NCBI GenBank assembly: GCA_910573745.1
Contig: CAJSYI010000023.1
Location: 1 to 40,362, forward strand
DNA from: Muribaculaceae bacterium
Lineage (GTDB): Bacteria; Bacteroidota; Bacteroidia; Bacteroidales; Muribaculaceae
DNA length: 40,362 nt
Direction of reading: 5' to 3'
Shown: piece by piece, positions 35,232 through 40,362 of the stretch
Position numbering within the stretch: position 1 is the stretch's first letter
How the letters are laid out: each line of letters starts with the position of its first letter
Position numbers and translations under genes: made by a program
Notes under the pieces: generated by a model
What the model was told of the DNA's origin: nothing
Database searches by the model: none
The model's input: the letters and a program-made list of their open reading frames with translations, nothing else

Positions 35232-36681
35232 GGCCAACGTGTCGGTATTCCGGTCGCTCGACTGGGTTACGATCATTCTGTACGTGCTGCTCGTGTCGGC
35301 AGGTGCCGTGAGCATCTACGCCGCAAGCTATGATTTCGACAATGCAAGCATATTCGACCTGACCGAGTTCTCAGGCAAACAGTTCCTTTGGATAGGGCTT
35401 TCGCTCGTCATAGGATGCATAATACTCCTTCTCGACTACAGGCTTTATGAAGCATACGCATATCCCATCTATGGAGTAGTGATTCTGCTCCTTATAGTAA
35501 CCATTTTCGTGGCTCCCGACATCAAAGGCTCCCATTCGTGGCTCGTCTTCGGCCCCGTAAGCCTTCAGCCTGCCGAGTTCGGCAAATTTGCCACGGCGTT
35601 GGCTCTCGCCAAGCTCTTCGACAGCTACAGTTTTTCGCTCAACGCCAAGATAAGCAACTATTTCAGGGCCTTGATCATAATATTCCTTCCGATTGTCATG
35701 ATTCTGATGCAAAGGGAGACCGGCTCCGCGCTTGTCTACCTTTCACTTGTCTTCGTGCTTTATCGAGAAGGGATGAGCGGACTGGTGCTCTGTGCAGTGG
35801 TGTGCGCCGTGGCTTATTTTGTCGTGGCCGTAAAATACTCCACACCTCTGATACTCGGTCTTCCTGCCGGCGAGTTCTCTGTTTTCGTGCTCATCTGCGT
35901 AATCTTCTGCCTGATGCTTCTCTTCTATTGCCGCGACATATTCATTGCCCGAAACGTAATACTTGGCTTCATAGGCACAGGAATCTTGGTCTCTGTATTG
36001 GAGATTTGCGGTGTCCACGTCAACGGGCTTGCATATTTCCTTTCAGCCATCGGACTCGGGCTTGCATACGTTCTGGTGGCCATGATGCGCCATCGCATAA
36101 AGAAGTTCCTCATCACCGCAGGCTTTGTGGCTACGTCAGTCCTATTCCTCTTTTCCGTCAATTATGTCTTCGGCAATGTGCTTGAGCCGCACCAACAGAT
36201 GCGCATCAAAGTTACCCTCGGAATCGAGGACGACCTCCGTGGAGCAGGCTACAACGTCAACCAATCCAAGATAGCCATCGGTTCAGGTGGAGTGTCGGGA
36301 AAAGGGTTCCTCAACGGAACACAGACAAAGTTGAAATATGTGCCGGAACAGCACACTGACTTCATATTCTGCACCATCGGCGAGGAACAAGGATTCATCG
36401 GGTCATCCATTGTGCTGGCACTGTTCCTCGCATTGATACTGAGGATAATTCATCTCGCAGAACGACAACGCACTCCGTTCGGACGTGTCTACATCTACTG
36501 CGTGGTGTCGTATCTCATATTCCATTTGGCAATAAACATCGGAATGGTAATCGGACTTTGCCCTGTGATAGGCATACCGCTTCCGTTCTTCAGCTACGGA
36601 GGGTCGGCACTATGGGGATTCACGATACTCCTATTCATAATGCTCCGTATCGATGCCTCAAGGAAAGAAAGACGCGACTGA
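35212..36681 (+). CDS. rodA: rod shape-determining peptidoglycan polymerase RodA
   Basis: A SEDS glycosyltransferase that polymerises lipid II with PBP2. The 489-residue protein has about ten or eleven TM helices. SEDS signatures are HSWLVFGPVSLQPAEFGKFATALALAK (cut here for length) with its conserved glutamate, VPEQHTDFIFCTIGEEQGFIG, and CPVIGIPLPFFSYGGSALW. The start is uncertain: GTG at 35212 overlaps mrdA by 20 bases, while GTG at 35239 lies just past the mrdA stop and gives a protein nine residues shorter. It is the last gene of the purH-mre set. Confidence 0.95.
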   Translation: MESKNTEANVSVFRSLDWVTIILYVLLVSAGAVSIYAASYDFDNASIFDLTEFSGKQFLWIGLSLVIGCIILLLDYRLYEAYAYPIYGVVILLLIVTIFVAPDIKGSHSWLVFGPVSLQPAEFGKFATALALAKLFDSYSFSLNAKISNYFRALIIIFLPIVMILMQRETGSALVYLSLVFVLYREGMSGLVLCAVVCAVAYFVVAVKYSTPLILGLPAGEFSVFVLICVIFCLMLLFYCRDIFIARNVILGFIGTGILVSVLEICGVHVNGLAYFLSAIGLGLAYVLVAMMRHRIKKFLITAGFVATSVLFLFSVNYVFGNVLEPHQQMRIKVTLGIEDDLRGAGYNVNQSKIAIGSGGVSGKGFLNGTQTKLKYVPEQHTDFIFCTIGEEQGFIGSSIVLALFLALILRIIHLAERQRTPFGRVYIYCVVSYLIFHLAINIGMVIGLCPVIGIPLPFFSYGGSALWGFTILLFIMLRIDASRKERRD

Positions 36682-36775
36682 CTGTTTTTTTGACCACAAC
36701 GGATAACACAACCGCATTCAGGCGCGTTATAGATAAAGAATACAATTAGACAACCTTTTATAAAAACCCAAAGAA

Positions 36776-37138
36776 ATGGCAAACAAAAGAGATTTCAAGA
36801 AATATGTGGAGTCGGTCGGCGCGGCCATCTGCGACGAAATGATGATTGCCTTCTACAATGTGGAAGGCATCGACCAGGAAAAAACGCAGGAGAGCATAGC
36901 CAAAGTGCTCGGTGCTGTAGGCAAAGCCACCAGCAACTCCAACGTGTTCTTTGACAAAGGCCAGAAGGCTTTCGATAATCCTAAGGAATACAACCGTGCC
37001 AAGGAAGCCTTCTTCAAGCAGCTGTTCAAGAAAATCAATGAAGACTTCGCCCGCGAAATCAATGAGGCTCTGAAGGAATTCAACGCAGCCATTCCAGCTG
37101 AGGTCAAAGCCCAAATGAAAGCCTCCGTTCAGGCTTGA
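36776..37138 (+). CDS. small helical hypothetical protein
   Basis: I do not assign a function. The 120-residue product is almost all helix-forming, charged and without signal or TM segments: RDFKKYVESVGAAICDEMM at the start, a middle EKTQESIAKVLGAVGKATS, and a C-terminal DFAREINEALKEFNAAIPAE. It resembles conserved small cytosolic proteins of Bacteroidales, but I cannot name the family. The ATG follows a 94-base gap after rodA. The stop overlaps the TTGA at the front of the acyltransferase frame, so the two may be co-transcribed. Confidence 0.65.
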   Translation: MANKRDFKKYVESVGAAICDEMMIAFYNVEGIDQEKTQESIAKVLGAVGKATSNSNVFFDKGQKAFDNPKEYNRAKEAFFKQLFKKINEDFAREINEALKEFNAAIPAEVKAQMKASVQA

Positions 37139-37149
37139 TTCAACAGTCT

Positions 37150-37722
37150 ATGGCGATGGAGAGAAGCATTTGGGGACGATTGCTCCATCTTTTCGGATGG
37201 GAAGTATGCATCACGGTGCCACGCAGGAGCAAATGCGTCATATGCGTCGCGCCTCACACCTCAAACTGGGATTTCATTCTCGGCCTCGCCGCATACAAAT
37301 CGTTGGGAAGGGAAGCCAATTTCCTCATGAAGGAATCTTGGTTTTTCTTCCCACTGAAATACCTTCTCAACAGGCTTGGAGGCATTCCTGTCCCTTCCCG
37401 CAAAGGGGCAGAGTTGACATCTGCCATAGTGTCCCGTTTCAACGGCGCACGCTATATGAACCTGGCGGTAACTCCGGAAGGGACGCGGTCGCGCAACGAC
37501 AAGTGGCGCAAAGGATTCCTGTACATAGCCTATGGAGCCAAAGTTCCGCTCCAGCTCGGGGTCATAGACTACCGCTCGAAAAAAATCATAATCAAAGAAG
37601 AATATTTACCAACGGGCGACATCGAGACAGACATGCGTTTTGTGAGTCGGTTCTACTGCGACTATGCCGATGCCGCCCTTTATCCGGACAAATTTGCCGT
37701 TTCTGACTTGAACCAACCATGA
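37150..37722 (+). CDS. PlsC-like 1-acyl-glycerol-3-phosphate acyltransferase family protein
   Basis: A 190-residue acyltransferase of the PlsC/LPLAT group, probably attaching an acyl chain to a lysophospholipid or related lipid at the inner membrane. The catalytic HX4D box is H36-TSNW-D41 in VAPHTSNWDF. The second conserved block is VTPEGTRSRNDKWRKGF, where EGTRS binds phosphate. It is shorter than typical PlsC, and no long TM helix is seen. The ATG at 37150 is chosen over a TTG at 37135; a second ATG lies at 37156. The stop overlaps the next gene by 4 bases. Confidence 0.8.
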   Translation: MAMERSIWGRLLHLFGWEVCITVPRRSKCVICVAPHTSNWDFILGLAAYKSLGREANFLMKESWFFFPLKYLLNRLGGIPVPSRKGAELTSAIVSRFNGARYMNLAVTPEGTRSRNDKWRKGFLYIAYGAKVPLQLGVIDYRSKKIIIKEEYLPTGDIETDMRFVSRFYCDYADAALYPDKFAVSDLNQP

Positions 37723-38531
37723 CAAACAACGATCTTCACGTAGCGCTCTTCCCCCAGCAAATAGAATGGGGAAACAAGAGCCGCAATCTGCAGACGCTCT
37801 CCGAAGTCGCCGATTCGCTCCATCCCGACACGGATCTTCTCATAGTACCCGAGACTTTCTCCACAGGATTCCCTTCAGGAGACAAAGAAAGCATCCGCCC
37901 GCTATCCGAAAGGAACACGGGCGAGACAATCGATTTCATAAAGGCCGTGGCGGCTCGCAACAACATAGCCATAGCAGGGTCTTTCATAGCAGACTCAGGC
38001 GGTTCGCTTTACAACCGTGCTTTCTTCATAGAACCGTCAGGCGAAGAGACATTTGCAGACAAGAGGCATCTGTTCACTATGGCAGGCGAACACAATTCAT
38101 TCTCTTACGGGCATGACCGGCTTGCCGTAAGATTCAGAGGATGGAACATAGCCATGGTGGTATGCTACGACATCCGGTTTCCGGTATGGTGCCGCAACGT
38201 ACAGAACGAGTATGACCTTCTCATCGCCGTTGCCAACTGGCCCAAAGTGCGTGTCAACGCGTGGAACCAGCTCCTGATTGCCCGCGCAATAGAAAATGAG
38301 GCCTATGTATGCGGAGTTGACTGTTCAGGTACTGACAACAACGGATTTGAATATGACGGTTCATCCATGGCCGTGGACTTCAAAGGCAAAGACATCTCTG
38401 TGGAACGGGATTCTCAGGAATCCGACCCGGGAACCCGAATCCTTTACGCCAATCTCTCTAAAGAAAAACTTGAAGCTTTCAGGTCTAAATTCCCGGCATG
38501 GAGGGATGCCGATGCATTCAAGCTTCTTTGA
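37719..38531 (+). CDS. nitrilase-family omega-amidase (YafV/Nit2-like)
   Basis: A 270-residue carbon-nitrogen hydrolase with the complete Glu-Lys-Cys triad: E45 in VPETFSTGF, K115 in FADKRHLFTMAGE, and C149 in MVVCYDIRFPVWCRN. The sequence around the triad and the phrase VANWPKVRVNAWNQLLIARAIEN (part shown) resembles the YafV/Nit2 omega-amidases. Those enzymes hydrolyse alpha-ketoglutaramate or related ketoacid amides, in metabolite repair or methionine salvage. The start ATG overlaps the acyltransferase stop as ATGA. There is no signal peptide, so it is cytosolic. Confidence 0.9.
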   Translation: MTNNDLHVALFPQQIEWGNKSRNLQTLSEVADSLHPDTDLLIVPETFSTGFPSGDKESIRPLSERNTGETIDFIKAVAARNNIAIAGSFIADSGGSLYNRAFFIEPSGEETFADKRHLFTMAGEHNSFSYGHDRLAVRFRGWNIAMVVCYDIRFPVWCRNVQNEYDLLIAVANWPKVRVNAWNQLLIARAIENEAYVCGVDCSGTDNNGFEYDGSSMAVDFKGKDISVERDSQESDPGTRILYANLSKEKLEAFRSKFPAWRDADAFKLL

Positions 38532-38584
38532 AAGACTGAATTTCGTTTATCAAACAAGCTCTTATCTTCTTTCTTACAATCATA

Positions 38585-40362
38585 ATGGTTTCAAAAACCT
38601 ACATATCAACCAAAAGCATCTTTCTTCTTGCATCTCTCGCCATATTCATTTTCGGTTCGTGCAGGAACGACAGTCCCAAAGATGTTGAAATAACTGCAAT
38701 GCCAGTCAAAATCCAAGGGCAGTCCAACTGGAGCTTCTACGGCTGCGACGGTTTGTTCAGATACGAGAACCAACTGAAAGCTGAGCCGTCCCTAATCATC
38801 AACGGATGCTTCAGCACGGTCAATGAAGACGGAACCGTATCGCTTTACAGAGCCACGGACGGACTCAAACCGATGCCTGGATGCAGAAGACTATCAAGTG
38901 CCGGATGGTGCCATGACGGACTGATACCGGTAAGCGGATTGAAATCTCGCATTGAAGTCATTGACTCCCTCGGCAGAAAGAGGTTCACCCTCACACCCGT
39001 AGACGGCGTTGAAATAATAGAATCATCTGCAGCGTTCTTTGACGGACTTCTGATGATTGTGAATGCCGACGGCAAATACGGCTACATCGACACGGAAGGG
39101 AACGTACGCATAAAGCCCAAATACTATGCCGCAGACAATTTCTCTGAGGGGAAGGCGATGGTAGAGATTCCAGGCAAGAAGCAGTCAGACAGACGCCTTT
39201 ACCGCTTCATCGACACCAAAGGGAACACGCTTTTCGACATTCCGGCCCATCTCAGGCTTGAAACGTTCAACTTCAAGTACGGACGTGTGGTGGCACGCAC
39301 GGCAAAAGGCGAAATGGGATTCGTAGATTCCACAGGAGAGTTCCAGAATGCCATTCCGGAAGCCATAGGCATAGGCCAGTACGATGACGATTATTACTGC
39401 TACATGACCAAAGCGGGAAAATGGGGCATAGTCGGTTTTGACGGGAAAAAGCGTTTAGGCGAAAAATACGAGACAATCGAGATTCTCTCCGACCGTTCTT
39501 TTCTTGTCCAGGAACAGGGAGGCATATATAAAGTGCTTGATAAAAACGGTATAGAGAAACTTGATTTTTCAGAATATTCATACGTGAAGTATTCTCCGTT
39601 TTTCGGCTTTATATGCAAAATTCCCGGAGCGACCGTGCTCCTGAACAAAAACGGACGTCAAGAGTGTCCTTACAATCTTTCCAAGGCATCTCTCAACCGA
39701 TGCGCATCGCTTTACATAAGGTCGGATTATGACACCTTTCAGTCCAACATAAGACCATTGGCAAGACTTTTGTCGCCTTATGGACTCGGTAAATACAAGA
39801 TAGGGATGCCTTGCTATGCTTATCTGCGCGAAGATCCGTCTTCATACGAAGGCAAATCGTCATTCGACATATCAGATGTCATAAATGACAGCAAAGTGGT
39901 GAAATACAACATCAACGTGGTTTCCGACCGTAGGCTCGTTAAGCTCGTCCCGGGGCGAAGTTCGGAAACCAGCCATGTATTCGACAACGACGCTACCATA
40001 AAGATGATACAGATAGACCTTGATTTTGCCGACGATTCATGGAATTCGCGCCAGATGCGCTTCACACGGAATCTCCGAAACAAAGGTTTCTCGTTTGTAA
40101 GTTCCCTCGAAGTGAATGGACTAAGCTTTGTCCTTTACAAGGCAATGGAGAACGAGCTTATCATATTGACTGACGACGACAATCGGCATACACGAATATA
40201 TCTGCTCAGGAAAGCAGATGCCCAAAAGCTAAAAACGCGAGTTCGGGATAACGAAAGCCCTAACGGCTGTTCTGAAAAGAGACATAGATTATCAGGTGAC
40301 CCGGTCGGGTCGCCTGATTTTTTACCGTCGTGTTTACCGCCAGAAGACGAGCTGCCCGCTTG
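38585..40362 (+). CDS. WG-repeat-containing lipoprotein, open to the window edge
   Basis: An open frame of at least 592 codons with no stop before the window ends. The N-terminus is a lipoprotein signal: MVSKTYISTKSIFLLASLAI, then FGSC with the lipidated cysteine at about residue 26. Several WG-type beta repeats follow: DGKYGYIDTEGNVRIKPKY, KGEMGFVDSTGEFQNAIP, GKWGIVGFDGKKRLGEKYE. A distinct C-terminal part of about 200 residues (from about 380) has no repeats. It is probably anchored to a periplasmic or surface membrane; function unknown. A strong terminator-like hairpin at 40291-40323 lies inside the frame. The residues after about 550 look unstructured and unlike the rest, suggesting the native stop has been bypassed by a frameshift or lost. 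Confidence 0.75.
   Translation, partial: MVSKTYISTKSIFLLASLAIFIFGSCRNDSPKDVEITAMPVKIQGQSNWSFYGCDGLFRYENQLKAEPSLIINGCFSTVNEDGTVSLYRATDGLKPMPGCRRLSSAGWCHDGLIPVSGLKSRIEVIDSLGRKRFTLTPVDGVEIIESSAAFFDGLLMIVNADGKYGYIDTEGNVRIKPKYYAADNFSEGKAMVEIPGKKQSDRRLYRFIDTKGNTLFDIPAHLRLETFNFKYGRVVARTAKGEMGFVDSTGEFQNAIPEAIGIGQYDDDYYCYMTKAGKWGIVGFDGKKRLGEKYETIEILSDRSFLVQEQGGIYKVLDKNGIEKLDFSEYSYVKYSPFFGFICKIPGATVLLNKNGRQECPYNLSKASLNRCASLYIRSDYDTFQSNIRPLARLLSPYGLGKYKIGMPCYAYLREDPSSYEGKSSFDISDVINDSKVVKYNINVVSDRRLVKLVPGRSSETSHVFDNDATIKMIQIDLDFADDSWNSRQMRFTRNLRNKGFSFVSSLEVNGLSFVLYKAMENELIILTDDDNRHTRIYLLRKADAQKLKTRVRDNESPNGCSEKRHRLSGDPVGSPDFLPSCLPPEDELPA
40291..40323 (+). terminator. intrinsic terminator near window end
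   Basis: ATCAGGTGACCC (40291-40302) pairs with GGGTCGCCTGAT (40307-40318), with one T-G pair, and six T run through 40323. It has the form of a strong terminator but falls inside the still-open frame of the lipoprotein gene. Confidence 0.8.

Overview
The window reads as a chromosomal stretch of a gut-type Bacteroidales bacterium, most likely close to the Muribaculaceae; this is inference from gene content, since no rRNA is present. Supporting signs are the fused lpxC-fabZ gene, promoters of the Bacteroidota type (TTTG or TTG, about 20 bases, then TAnnTTTG), absence of clear Shine-Dalgarno sequences, a Na+-pumping methylmalonyl-CoA decarboxylase operon for propionate formation, the purH-mreBCD-mrdA-rodA arrangement, and alaS divergent from an M23 peptidase/merR pair. 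Almost all of it is densely packed housekeeping DNA; no tRNA, rRNA, CRISPR array, phage or intact transposase was seen.

Layout. 1-1040: eroded remnant of a Bacteroidales surface-protein gene with an in-frame TGA, ended by a perfect 19-bp hairpin. 1067-4849: DUF4491-type membrane protein (-), SPFH protein, glutamine synthetase, ThiF-family adenylyltransferase. 4919-7983: GT4 glycosyltransferase, LPG-synthase-like membrane protein and kdsB, a small envelope cluster. 7984-8295: no gene; a fold-back element of about 286 bp with inverted ends and a possible 7-bp target duplication. 8291-11328 (-): M23 peptidase, MerR regulator, pyrK, pyrD. 11364-11398: a nearly symmetrical divergent promoter. 11451-14072: alaS. 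14183-17408 (-): lpxD, lpxC-fabZ, lpxA (lipid A synthesis). 17633-22042: methylmalonyl-CoA epimerase plus the four decarboxylase subunits. 22270-25199: small hypothetical, alpha/beta hydrolase, membrane-anchored MurF-like ligase. 25334-29121: gyrA and a TPR protein. 29334-36681: purH followed by the rod-shape genes mreB, mreC, mreD, mrdA, rodA. 36776-40362: small helical protein, acyltransferase, nitrilase-family amidase, and a WG-repeat lipoprotein whose frame stays open to the window edge.

The genes fall into three themes: envelope construction (lipid A, Kdo activation, peptidoglycan elongation, lipid acylation), fermentation with energy conservation (the succinate-to-propionate end step coupled to Na+ export), and core nucleotide, tRNA and DNA-topology functions. 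I found no obvious new multi-gene defence or mobile system. The least explained items are the fold-back element with a related end near 17502, the symmetrical divergent promoter, the membrane MurF-like/hydrolase pair, and unusual residues in the quinolone region of GyrA.
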